Positions 1 through 7,988 of a stretch of DNA of 64,000 bases are shown here, piece after piece. Position 1 is the stretch's first letter; every line of letters begins with the position of its first letter. Origin of the DNA: Phenylobacterium conjunctum (lineage in GTDB: Bacteria > Pseudomonadota > Alphaproteobacteria > Caulobacterales > Caulobacteraceae); contig NZ_JBHTLQ010000008.1 of NCBI RefSeq assembly GCF_042679085.1, positions 52,082 through 116,081 on the forward strand, written 5' to 3'. The position numbers and the translations under genes are program-made. The notes below the pieces were generated by a model. That model saw nothing but the letters and a program-made list of their open reading frames with translations, ran no database searches and was not told the origin of the DNA.

Positions 1-841
1 CGTGACCCAGAAGGTCCAGACCACCCGCTTCCCCGTGCGCGGCGTCGCCATGTCCGGGACCGCCCAGATCGTGCTGGTCGACACCCCTGGGATCTTCGCG
101 CCGCGCCGGCGGCTAGACCGGGCCATGGTGCGCGCCGCCTGGGGCGGGACCGAGGACGCCGACATCATCGTCCACCTGGTGGACGCCGCCGCCGAGATCG
201 CTGTCGAGCAGGGCGACGCCAAGGCCGCCGACAAGCGGGCGCGGGTCGACGTGGACTCCATCGTCGAGGGCCTGAAAGCCTCGGGCAAGACCGCCGTCCT
301 GGCGCTCAACAAGATCGACGGGCTGAAGCGCGAGAACCTGCTCGCGATCACCCAAAGGCTTTTCGATACAGGCGTCTATTCCGACGTCTTCATGGTCTCC
401 GCCGCGACCGGCGCGGGCGTCGATGACCTGTTGGCCCGCATCGTCCAGGCCCTGCCGGAAGGCCCCTGGTTCTATCCTGAGGACCAGACCGCCGACCTGC
501 CGGCCCGCCTGCTGGCCGCCGAGATCACCCGCGAGAAGCTCTATCTACGCGTCCACGAGGAGCTGCCTTACGCGGCCGCTGTCGAGACCACCGCCTTTGA
601 AGAGCGCAAGGACGGCTCGGCCCGGATCGAACAGACCATCTATGTGGAGCGCGAGAGCCAGCGCCCGATCATCCTGGGCAAGAACGGCCAGACCCTGAAG
701 TGGATTGGCCAGAAGTCGCGCGAGGAGCTCACCGAACTGCTCGGCCGCACCGTGCACCTGTTCCTGACGGTCAAGGTCGACGAGACCTGGGCCGACAAGC
801 GCGAGTTCTACGGCGACATCGGCCTGGACTTCGACGTCTAG
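1..841 (+). CDS. era: GTPase Era, 5' truncated by the window edge
   Basis: Era is an essential GTPase that binds 16S rRNA and helps mature the 30S subunit. The fragment begins after the P-loop, which lies outside the window. Visible are the switch I region (TTRFPVRGVA), the G3 motif DTPG, the G4 motif NKID and a C-terminal KH RNA-binding domain with the GKNGQTLKWIG loop. The C-terminus is complete, ending TAG at 839-841. recO starts 4 bases later, which fits the common rnc-era-recO order and suggests co-transcription. Only the N-terminal part is missing; nothing looks degraded. Confidence 0.95.
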   Translation, partial: VTQKVQTTRFPVRGVAMSGTAQIVLVDTPGIFAPRRRLDRAMVRAAWGGTEDADIIVHLVDAAAEIAVEQGDAKAADKRARVDVDSIVEGLKASGKTAVLALNKIDGLKRENLLAITQRLFDTGVYSDVFMVSAATGAGVDDLLARIVQALPEGPWFYPEDQTADLPARLLAAEITREKLYLRVHEELPYAAAVETTAFEERKDGSARIEQTIYVERESQRPIILGKNGQTLKWIGQKSREELTELLGRTVHLFLTVKVDETWADKREFYGDIGLDFDV

Positions 842-845
842 CCCC

Positions 846-1580
846 ATGATGGAGTTCGAGGACGACGCCTTTGTCCTCGCCGCCCGGGCGCATGGCGAGA
901 CCGGGGCCATTGTCGAGTTCCTCACCGCCCGGCACGGCCGCTACGCCGCCCATGTGGCGGGCGGGGCGTCGCGGCGGATCAAGCCCTTCCTGCAGCCCGG
1001 CGCGCGGGTGATCCTGAACTATCGCGCCCGCGTCTCCGACCAACTCGGCGCGGCCCAGCTGGAGCCGGTGGGCGAGGGGCCCTCCGCGCTGTTCGATGAC
1101 CGCCTGGCGCTGGCCGGGTTGGCCGCCGCCGCGGCCGTCGCGGCCGGGGCCCTGCCGGAGCGCGAGCCGCATCCCGGCGCGTTCCTCGCCTTCGAGGCGC
1201 TGACCGACGCCCTGGTCCTGCCCGATATCTGGCCGGCGGTGTTCGTGCGGTTCGAGGCGGGCCTGTTGCAGGACCTGGGCTTTGGCCTGGACCTGTCCAA
1301 GTGCGCCGCCACCGGTTCGGTCGACGACCTGATCTATGTGAGCCCACGCACCGGACGCGCGGTCAGCCGCCAGGCGGGGGAGCCCTACAAGGACCGCCTG
1401 CTGATCCTGCCGCCCTTTATGCTGTCGGCCCAGACCGGTCTGGCGGCGGGGGACATCGCCGCGGGGCTCGCGCTTACCGGCCATTTCCTGGAGGCCTTCA
1501 TCTTCGGCCCTCTGAACCGGCCCCTGCCGCCAGCCAGGCTCTGGCTGGTCGATCGCCTGTCCGAGGCCCAGCGACTGTAG
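846..1580 (+). CDS. recO: DNA repair protein RecO
   Basis: RecO loads RecA onto SSB-coated single-stranded DNA in the RecFOR pathway. At 244 residues it has the usual family length. The N-terminus (EDDAFVLAARAHGETGAIVEFLT) is the OB-fold start typical of alphaproteobacterial RecO, followed by an alanine-rich helical domain. The start ATG at 846 is followed at once by a second ATG at 849, so either could be used. It follows era by 4 bases and is probably in the same transcript. The next gene is 198 bases away behind a structured leader. Confidence 0.93.
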   Translation: MMEFEDDAFVLAARAHGETGAIVEFLTARHGRYAAHVAGGASRRIKPFLQPGARVILNYRARVSDQLGAAQLEPVGEGPSALFDDRLALAGLAAAAAVAAGALPEREPHPGAFLAFEALTDALVLPDIWPAVFVRFEAGLLQDLGFGLDLSKCAATGSVDDLIYVSPRTGRAVSRQAGEPYKDRLLILPPFMLSAQTGLAAGDIAAGLALTGHFLEAFIFGPLNRPLPPARLWLVDRLSEAQRL

Positions 1581-1630
1581 GTCTCAAGGCGGGGGGCTTG
1601 AAACGGAGGCCTGCCTGCCGCTATGGAGAA

Positions 1631-1717
1631 GGCGCATCAAGAGTTGGGCCTAGCCCAACGCCAACCTGCTTCCCGAGCAAGGTGGCGCTCTCATCGAGAG
1701 GATGTGGCCGTGGCGGC
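1631..1717 (+). promoter_or_regulatory. Candidate SAM-responsive riboswitch (SAM-I/SAM-IV-like fold) ahead of metA
   Basis: The metA leader folds by eye into a four-way junction. P1 is 1633-1638 with 1701-1706. P2 is 1644-1649 with 1653-1658. P3 is 1660-1669 with 1677-1686 and carries GCCAACC and AAGGUGGC. P4 is 1688-1692 with 1696-1700. A further small hairpin follows at 1707-1717. AUCAAGAG at the first junction strand matches the conserved start of SAM-I class riboswitches, and the short trailing hairpin recalls SAM-IV. Position directly ahead of a methionine biosynthesis gene supports the call. The exact class is uncertain and the expression platform is not obvious; a weak hairpin pairs 1724-1728 with 1746-1750. 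Confidence 0.58.
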
Positions 1718-1778
1718 AAACAAACGGGTCTTCCCAAGTCTCCGCCCCGTGTCTCTGGTTCGCATCTAGGGGGCTTCC

Positions 1779-2702
1779 GTGCCGATCAAGATTCCCGACG
1801 CTCTTCCCGCCCGCGCCCGACTGGAAGCCGAGGGCCTGGTGATCATGCGCGAGACGGACGCCGCGCGGCAGGACATCCGGCCGCTGCGGATCGCCTTGCT
1901 CAACCTGATGCCGGACAAGCCGAAGACCGAGACCCAGTTCGCGCGCCTGCTGGGCGCGACGCCGCTGCAGGTGGAGTTGTCTCTGGTCCGCCTGGCTAGC
2001 CACACCTCGCGCAACACCTCGGCCGAGCACCTGGACGCCTTCTACCGCACCTGGGACGAGGTGAAGGACCAGCGCTTCGACGGCTTCATCATCACCGGCG
2101 CGCCGGTGGAGACCCTGCCCTTCGAGCAGGTGGGCTATTGGGACGAGCTGCGCCGGATCTTCGACTGGACCGAGCAGCATGTGCACAGCTGCTTCAATGT
2201 CTGCTGGGGCGCCCAGGCGGCGCTGCAGCACTTCCATGGCGTGAAGAAGCACGTGCTGACCAAGAAGCTGTTCGGCGTCTTCCCGCACACCCTGACCGCG
2301 CCCGGTTCGCCCTATCTGCGCGGCCTGTCCGACGAGATCGATGTGCCGGTGTCGCGCTGGAGCGAGGTCCGCCGCGAGGACCTGCCGGCTGGCTCGGGCC
2401 TGAACGTGCTGATGGAGTCCGACGAGGCGGGCCTGTGCCTGATCGAGGACAGTCGCCGCCGTGGCCTGGCCATGTTCAACCACCTGGAATACGACGTCGG
2501 CACCCTGGGCGAGGAGTTCGAGCGCGACGTAGCCAAGGATCCCGCCACGCCGCCGCCGGCCTACTACTTCGATCCCGCGACGGGGCAGCCCAAGAACCGC
2601 TGGCGCAGCCACGGCCACCTGCTGTTCGGCAACTGGATCAACCAGATCTACCAGACCACGCCCTTCGACCTGGCGGCGATCGGGCGCGAGGCGGTCGGTT
2701 AG
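1779..2702 (+). CDS. metA: Homoserine O-acyltransferase MetA, predicted acetyl-CoA specific
   Basis: MetA activates homoserine in the first dedicated step of methionine synthesis. The 307-residue protein has the catalytic Cys142 in FNVCWGAQA and the His235/Glu237 pair in FNHLEYD, the same numbering as the E. coli enzyme. Residue 111 is Glu (GAPVE). In the family Glu here goes with acetyl-CoA use and Gly with succinyl-CoA use, so I infer homoserine O-acetyltransferase activity despite the usual succinyltransferase name. The start is GTG at 1779 with AGGGGG just upstream. The leader holds a SAM-riboswitch-like structure. Confidence 0.95.
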   Translation: MPIKIPDALPARARLEAEGLVIMRETDAARQDIRPLRIALLNLMPDKPKTETQFARLLGATPLQVELSLVRLASHTSRNTSAEHLDAFYRTWDEVKDQRFDGFIITGAPVETLPFEQVGYWDELRRIFDWTEQHVHSCFNVCWGAQAALQHFHGVKKHVLTKKLFGVFPHTLTAPGSPYLRGLSDEIDVPVSRWSEVRREDLPAGSGLNVLMESDEAGLCLIEDSRRRGLAMFNHLEYDVGTLGEEFERDVAKDPATPPPAYYFDPATGQPKNRWRSHGHLLFGNWINQIYQTTPFDLAAIGREAVG

Positions 2703-2777
2703 CCGCGCCCCCTCGGGGGTGCGTTCCGCCGCGTCTGCCTCTAGAACAGTCGGTCAACTCCTCCCGATTGATTCGAC

Positions 2778-5030
2778 ATGTCCAAGCACGTTCCACCGCC
2801 GTCCGATGGCGACGGCGACCGCATCATCGATGAGCCGCTGTCCGAGGCCCTGTCCCGGCGCTATCTGGCCTATGCGCTCTCGGTCATCACCGACCGCGCC
2901 CTGCCGGATGTCCGCGACGGCCTGAAGCCGGTGCAGCGGCGCGTGCTCTACGCCATGCGCGAGATGCGCCTGAACCCCGACTCCGCGGCGCGCAAGTGCG
3001 CCAAGGTGGTGGGCGAGGTGATGGGCGGCTATCACCCGCACGGCGACCAGTCGATCTATGACACCCTGGTCCGCATGGCCCAGGACTTCTCCCAGCGCTA
3101 CATGCTGGTCGATGGCCAGGGCAACTTCGGCAATATCGACGGCGATAACGCCGCGGCCATGCGCTACACCGAGGCCAAGCTCACCGAGGCCGCGACCCTG
3201 CTGCTGGACGGCATCGACGAGAACGCCGTCGACTTCAAGCCGACCTATGACGGCCAGGACGAAGAGCCGGTGGTGCTGCCCACGGGCTTCCCGCACTTGC
3301 TGGCCAACGGCACCACGGGGATCGCCGTCGGCATGGCGACCTCGATCCCGCCGCACAACGCCGCCGAGCTGATCGACGCCTGCCTGCTGCTGCTGGACAA
3401 CCGCCAGGCCACCACCGAAGACCTGATGGCCCACGTCCAGGGCCCGGACTTCCCCACCGGCGGCATCGTGGTCGAGCCCCGGACCTCGCTGCTGGAGACC
3501 TACGAGACCGGCCGCGGCGGCATCCGCCTGCGGGCGCGGTGGGACAAGGAAGACACCGGCCGCGGGACCTACCAGATCGTCGTCACCCAGATACCGTATC
3601 AGGTGAAGAAGGCCGACCTGGTCGAGCAGCTGGCCGGGCTGATCGAGAACAAGAAGGCCCCGCTGCTCGGCGACGTGCGCGACGAGAGCGCCGAGGACGT
3701 GCGCCTGGTGCTCGAGCCGAAAAACCGCAATGTCGAGCCTGAGGTGCTGATGGAGAGCCTGTTCAAGCTCTCCGACCTCGAGACCCGCTTCTCGGTGAAC
3801 CTCAACGTCCTGGACGCCAAGGGCACGCCCGGCGTCATGGGCCTCAAGTCGATCCTGCTGGCCTTCCTGGATCACCGCCGCGAGGTGCTGATCCGCCGGG
3901 CCCGGTTCCGGCTGGATAAGATCGAAGCCCGTCTGCACATCCTGGACGGCTTGCTGATCGCCTATCTGAACCTGGATGAGGTGATCCGCATCGTCCGCTA
4001 CGAGGACGAGCCCAAGGCCAAGCTGATCGAGACCTTCGGCCTGACCGAGATCCAGGCCGACGCCATCCTCAACACCCGCCTGCGCCAGCTGGCCCGGCTG
4101 GAGGAGATGGAGATCCGCCGCGAACACGCTGAACTGGCGGAAGAACGCGACGGCCTCCTGAAGCTGCTGGACTCCGAGAAGCAGCAGTGGCGGCTGGTGG
4201 GCGTGGGTCTGAAGGACGTCCGGGCGATCCTTGGTCCCGACACCGTCATCGGCAAGCGGCGCACCGGCTTCGCTGACGCCCCGCAGGTGGACGCTGAGGC
4301 CGCCATCGAGGCCATGATCGTGCGCGAGCCGATCACCGTCATCCTGTCCGAGCGTGGCTGGATCCGCGCCGCCAAGGGCAAGGTGGAGGATCCGTCCGAA
4401 CTGAAGTTCAAGGAAGGCGACAAGCTCGGCTTCCTGGTCCCGGCCGAGACCACCGACAAGCTGCTGATCTTCGCCTCCGACGGCCGGTTCTTCACCATCG
4501 GCTGCGACAAGCTGCCGGGCGCCCGCGGGCATGGCGAGCCGCTGCGGCTGATGATCGACCTCGACGACAAGACCGCCATCATCGACATCTTCCCGTTCAA
4601 AGCGGGGCAGAAGCGCGTGATCGCCTCGAAGGAGGGCTACGGCTTCATCCTGCCTGAGGAGGAGTGCCTCTCCGCCCGCAAGGCCGGCAAGCAGGTGTTG
4701 AACGTCGGCGCCAAGGGCGCGGCCTTCGCCATGCCGGCCGCCGGCGACCACCTGGGCGTCATCGGCGACAACGGGAAGATCCTGATCTTCCCGCTGGCGG
4801 AGCTGCCGGAAATGCCGCGCGGCAAGGGCGTCAAGCTGCAGACCTACCGCGAGGGCGGGCTGCGCGACGCCATCGTCTTCAACGCCGAGGAGGGCGCGGC
4901 CTGGATCGATCCCGCTGGCCGCACCCGCGTCTGGCCGGAGTGGAAGGACTGGCTGGCCAAGCGCGCCGCCGCCGGCAAGCTGGCGCCCAAGGGCTTCCCG
5001 ACCAGCAAGCGGTTCCGGCCGAAGGGCTGA
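2778..5030 (+). CDS. parC: DNA topoisomerase IV subunit A
   Basis: ParC is the cutting subunit of topoisomerase IV, which unlinks daughter chromosomes. The 750-residue length fits. The active-site Tyr130 lies in AAAMRYTEAKL, and the N-terminal winged-helix region contains YHPHGDQSIYDT. The C-terminus is a beta-pinwheel with repeated EGYGFIL- and GDNGKILIF-like blades. In the quinolone-binding stretch, the position equivalent to GyrA Ser83 is Gln91, while the acidic residue (Asp95) is kept. A GANTC sequence (2770-2774) lies four bases before the ATG. No parE is in the window. Confidence 0.95.
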   Translation: MSKHVPPPSDGDGDRIIDEPLSEALSRRYLAYALSVITDRALPDVRDGLKPVQRRVLYAMREMRLNPDSAARKCAKVVGEVMGGYHPHGDQSIYDTLVRMAQDFSQRYMLVDGQGNFGNIDGDNAAAMRYTEAKLTEAATLLLDGIDENAVDFKPTYDGQDEEPVVLPTGFPHLLANGTTGIAVGMATSIPPHNAAELIDACLLLLDNRQATTEDLMAHVQGPDFPTGGIVVEPRTSLLETYETGRGGIRLRARWDKEDTGRGTYQIVVTQIPYQVKKADLVEQLAGLIENKKAPLLGDVRDESAEDVRLVLEPKNRNVEPEVLMESLFKLSDLETRFSVNLNVLDAKGTPGVMGLKSILLAFLDHRREVLIRRARFRLDKIEARLHILDGLLIAYLNLDEVIRIVRYEDEPKAKLIETFGLTEIQADAILNTRLRQLARLEEMEIRREHAELAEERDGLLKLLDSEKQQWRLVGVGLKDVRAILGPDTVIGKRRTGFADAPQVDAEAAIEAMIVREPITVILSERGWIRAAKGKVEDPSELKFKEGDKLGFLVPAETTDKLLIFASDGRFFTIGCDKLPGARGHGEPLRLMIDLDDKTAIIDIFPFKAGQKRVIASKEGYGFILPEEECLSARKAGKQVLNVGAKGAAFAMPAAGDHLGVIGDNGKILIFPLAELPEMPRGKGVKLQTYREGGLRDAIVFNAEEGAAWIDPAGRTRVWPEWKDWLAKRAAAGKLAPKGFPTSKRFRPKG

Positions 5031-5057
5031 CCTTGCGTCGCCCCTGATCGGCGTCTA

Positions 5058-5095
5058 CCTCGGACATACTGACAACTCGAAGAACGAGTCCGAGG
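5058..5095 (+). promoter_or_regulatory. Leader hairpin of the first serine hydrolase
   Basis: CCTCGGA (5058-5064) pairs with TCCGAGG (5089-5095), enclosing an inner CTCG/CGAG stem (5076-5079 with 5085-5088). The 3' arm runs into the purine-rich GAGGGGG upstream of the ATG at 5107, so the hairpin would partly hide a ribosome-binding sequence. A counterpart lies before the paralogue at 6557. Regulation is inferred only from structure and duplication. Confidence 0.45.
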
Positions 5096-5106
5096 GGGAC
5101 GCCAGG

Positions 5107-6429
5107 ATGCGTGGAATGCGGTTCGCCGCCGTGGCCTTTGGCGCGGCGGCCTTGGCCCTGGCTGGGCCGGTCATTGCGGTCGCCAAGGAGCCGGCGGCCA
5201 AGATCAGGACCGTGTCGCCGGAGAGCGTCGGGTTCGATTCCGCCCGCTTGAGCAAACTCGACGCCTACATGGCTGGCGCGGTGGACCGCAAGGTCGTCAC
5301 CGGCATGACCACCCTGCTGGTTCGCCACGGCAAGGTTGTGGACTTCAAGACCTACGGCACGATGGACGGCCAGGCGCCGATGACGTCGGACGCCATCTTC
5401 CGCATCTATTCCATGTCCAAGCCGATCACCGGCGTGGCCATGATGATCCTCTTCGAAGAGGGCAAGTGGAAACTGGATGATCCGGTGACCAAGTTCATCC
5501 CGGAATTCAAGGACCTGAAGATCATGACCGGGGTCGACGCCGACGGCAAGCTGGTCACCGTGCCGGTGACCCGGCCGCCGACCATGCGCGAGATCATGAG
5601 CCACACCGCCGGCTTCGGCTATGGCCTGCAGACCCGCCATCCGGTGGACAAGCTGTTCCGCGAACGCGGCGTGCTGGGCTCGTCCAGCCTGCCGGAGATG
5701 ATCGGCAAGATCGCCGACATCCCGCTGATGTTCCAGCCGGGGACCAATTGGTCCTATTCGGTCAGCGTCGATATCCAGGGCTATCTGGTCGAGAAGATCT
5801 CGGGCCAGAAGTTCGGCGATTTCCTGCAGTCGCGCATCTTCGGGCCGCTGCAGATGACGGACACCGGCTTCTACACAGGCGCTGACAAGGCCTCGCGCCT
5901 GGCCGCCCTCTACATGACCGACCCCAAGACGATGCAGATGGTCCCGGCGGTCGAGCTCTTCGGCAGCCCGCCGCCGGACTACACCAAGCCGCCGCGTCTG
6001 GAATCCGGCGGGGGCGGGCTCGTCTCCACCACCCGCGACTATGGCCGCTTCGCCCAGATGATCCTGAACAAGGGCGAGCTGGACGGGGTGCGCATCCTGG
6101 CGCCGGCCACGGTCGAGCTGATGGGCACGAACGTGATCCCGGACAAGGTGCTGGTCAGCTCCAACGGCACCAGCGCGGCGCGCTTTAACGAGGCCGTCGG
6201 CTTCGGCCTCGATTTCATGGTGGTCAATGATCCGCGCAAGGCCGGCTCGCTGGGCGGCGAGGGGGAGATGAGCTGGGGCGGGGCGGCCGGCACCTGGTTC
6301 TGGGTCGACCCGACCAACGACCTTTACTTCGTCGGCATGATCCAGCGCCTGGGCGGCACGGGCGACGAAGACCTGCGGGACAAGGCCCGCGTCTTCACCT
6401 ACCAGGCCCTCGTGAAGCCCGAAAAGTGA
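5107..6429 (+). CDS. Secreted serine hydrolase, class C beta-lactamase/esterase family (copy 1)
   Basis: This 440-residue protein belongs to the beta-lactamase (class C)/penicillin-binding-like serine hydrolase family, whose members are esterases, peptidases or beta-lactamases. An N-terminal signal peptide of about 26 residues predicts export. The nucleophile motif SxxK is S102-M-S-K105, and a YS-type second motif lies in NWSYSVSVD. A glycine-rich SGGGGL segment and GGAAGTWFWVDP near the C-terminus are typical of the esterase branch (EstB-like) rather than true beta-lactamases. A close paralogue follows at 6557. The substrate cannot be read from sequence. Confidence 0.85.
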   Translation: MRGMRFAAVAFGAAALALAGPVIAVAKEPAAKIRTVSPESVGFDSARLSKLDAYMAGAVDRKVVTGMTTLLVRHGKVVDFKTYGTMDGQAPMTSDAIFRIYSMSKPITGVAMMILFEEGKWKLDDPVTKFIPEFKDLKIMTGVDADGKLVTVPVTRPPTMREIMSHTAGFGYGLQTRHPVDKLFRERGVLGSSSLPEMIGKIADIPLMFQPGTNWSYSVSVDIQGYLVEKISGQKFGDFLQSRIFGPLQMTDTGFYTGADKASRLAALYMTDPKTMQMVPAVELFGSPPPDYTKPPRLESGGGGLVSTTRDYGRFAQMILNKGELDGVRILAPATVELMGTNVIPDKVLVSSNGTSAARFNEAVGFGLDFMVVNDPRKAGSLGGEGEMSWGGAAGTWFWVDPTNDLYFVGMIQRLGGTGDEDLRDKARVFTYQALVKPEK

Positions 6430-6481
6430 TCCCGCTCGCGGGCTGAACGCGCCCGCGAAATGTAACGCGCATTACCTTTCC

Positions 6482-6511
6482 CGATGGGGTTGCCGCGACG
6501 GCGCCCCATCG
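6482..6511. other. Strong intergenic hairpin between the two serine hydrolases
   Basis: CGATGGGG (6482-6489) pairs with CCCCATCG (6504-6511) around a nested GCCG-CGA-CGGC stem. There is no T-run, so it may be a weak terminator or an mRNA stabiliser for the upstream gene. It has no counterpart ahead of the first hydrolase gene. Confidence 0.4.
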
Positions 6512-6514
6512 CTA

Positions 6515-6549
6515 CCTCGGGCATACCAAGAACTCTAAAAATTCCGAGG
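6515..6549 (+). promoter_or_regulatory. Leader hairpin of the second serine hydrolase
   Basis: CCTCGG (6515-6520) pairs with CCGAGG (6544-6549), and the 3' arm merges with the G-rich ribosome-binding sequence before the ATG at 6557. The surrounding CTACCTCGG-CATAC block matches the leader of the first copy (5055-5069), so the duplicated unit included this leader. Confidence 0.45.
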
Positions 6550-6556
6550 GGGGAAT

Positions 6557-7879
6557 ATGCGTGCGATGCGTCTCGCCGCCGTGGCCATGGCCGCGGCGGG
6601 CCTGAGCCTTGCTGGACCAGCGATTGTTGAAGCCAAGACACCCGCGGCCGCGGTCAAGACCGTGGCGCCCGAGAGCGTGGGGTTTGATTCCGCGCGCTTG
6701 AAGAAGCTGGATGACTACATGGCCGGCGTCATCGCTCAGAAGCGGGTGGCCGGCATGACCACCCTGCTGGTGCGCCATGGCAAGGTGGTGGCGTTCAACA
6801 CCTACGGCACGATGGACGGCCAGTCGCCCATGACCAAGGACGCCATCTTCCGCATCTATTCCATGAGCAAGCCGGTGACCGGCGTGGCCATGATGATCCT
6901 CTACGAGGAGGGCAAGTGGAAGCTGGACGACCCGGTGACCAAGTTCATCCCGGAGTTCCGCAATCTTAAGGTCATGACTGGCGTTGGTCCGGACGGAAAG
7001 CCCACCACGGTCCCGGTGACCCGGCCGCCGACCATGCGCGAGATCATGAGCCACACCGCCGGCTTCGGGTACGGGCTGCAGATCCGCGAGCCGGTGGACA
7101 AGATGTTCCGCGAGCGCGGCGTGCTCTGGTCGGCCGACCTGCCGGACATGATCGGCAAGGTCGCGGACATCCCGCTGAAGTTCCAACCGGGGACCGACTG
7201 GTCCTATTCCATCGCCGTCGATATCCAGGGCTACCTGGTGGAGAAGCTGTCGGGCCAGAAGCTCGGCGACTTCATGCAGTCGCGGATCTTCGGCCCGCTG
7301 AAGATGACCGACACCGGCTTCTATACCGGCGCTGACAAGGCCTCGCGCCTGGCCAAGCTCTACCAGACCGATATCCGCACCTGGCAGATGGTCCCGGCCA
7401 CCGAACTGTTCGGCGGCGCGGTCCCCGACTACACGAAGAAGCCGACCCTGGAGTCCGGCGGCGGCGGCCTGGTCTCAACCACGGTCGACTATGGCCGCTT
7501 CGCCCAGATGCTGCTGAACAAGGGCGAACTGGATGGCGCGCGCATCCTGGCCCCGGCGACCGTCGAGCTTATGGGGACGAACGTGATCCCCAAGCCGGTG
7601 CTGGAGACCCTCAGCGCCAAGCAGGGGGGCAGCTTCAGCGACGCGGTTGGCTTCGGCATGGACGTCATGGTGGTCAACGACGCCCGTAAGGCCGGCTCGA
7701 TCAGCGGCGACGGCGAGATGAGCTGGGGCGGGGCGGCCGGCACCTGGTTCTGGGTGGATCCGACCAACGATCTCTACTTCGTGGGCATGGTCCAGCGCCT
7801 GGGCGGCACCGGCGGTGAGGACCTGCAGATCATGTCGCGCCTCTTGACCTATCAGGCCCTGGTGAAGCCCGAAAACTAG
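6557..7879 (+). CDS. Secreted serine hydrolase, class C beta-lactamase/esterase family (copy 2)
   Basis: This protein is a tandem paralogue of the preceding gene, exactly the same length (440 residues) and identical over most of its positions by eye. It keeps the signal peptide, the YSMSK nucleophile motif at residues 101-105 and the WSYS, SGGGGL and GGAAGTWFW motifs. Differences cluster in the signal peptide, in residues about 230-260 and near residues 340-365, where the substrate pocket or loops may differ. Both copies have intact catalytic motifs, so neither looks like a pseudogene. The function is probably a secreted esterase or peptidase. Confidence 0.85.
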   Translation: MRAMRLAAVAMAAAGLSLAGPAIVEAKTPAAAVKTVAPESVGFDSARLKKLDDYMAGVIAQKRVAGMTTLLVRHGKVVAFNTYGTMDGQSPMTKDAIFRIYSMSKPVTGVAMMILYEEGKWKLDDPVTKFIPEFRNLKVMTGVGPDGKPTTVPVTRPPTMREIMSHTAGFGYGLQIREPVDKMFRERGVLWSADLPDMIGKVADIPLKFQPGTDWSYSIAVDIQGYLVEKLSGQKLGDFMQSRIFGPLKMTDTGFYTGADKASRLAKLYQTDIRTWQMVPATELFGGAVPDYTKKPTLESGGGGLVSTTVDYGRFAQMLLNKGELDGARILAPATVELMGTNVIPKPVLETLSAKQGGSFSDAVGFGMDVMVVNDARKAGSISGDGEMSWGGAAGTWFWVDPTNDLYFVGMVQRLGGTGGEDLQIMSRLLTYQALVKPEN

Positions 7880-7910
7880 GGGGTTCGCAGGCTGGGAGAG
7901 TCATCCCAAA

Positions 7911-7942
7911 GAGGGGCCCGACCTTGACATTCGGCGCCCCTC
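7911..7942. terminator. Terminator-like hairpin downstream of the serine hydrolase pair
   Basis: GAGGGGC (7911-7917) pairs with GCCCCTC (7936-7942). It lies between the hydrolase stop and aspS. The only T-run (TTTTT near 7963) is not adjacent, so a terminator role is plausible but weak. Confidence 0.35.
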
Positions 7943-7988
7943 ATGCGCCCTTCCGCGCCTTGATTTTTCCGAGCCTTAGCGACTCCCG

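Noticed and set aside
2754..4751. Long antisense frame opposite parC
   Set aside because: Antisense shadow of a conserved topoisomerase gene, no recognisable motif.
5107..7879. True class C beta-lactamases
   Set aside because: The SxxK motif is there but the late motifs and C-terminal GGAAGTWFW region fit the esterase/peptidase branch better, and no ampR-like regulator is nearby.
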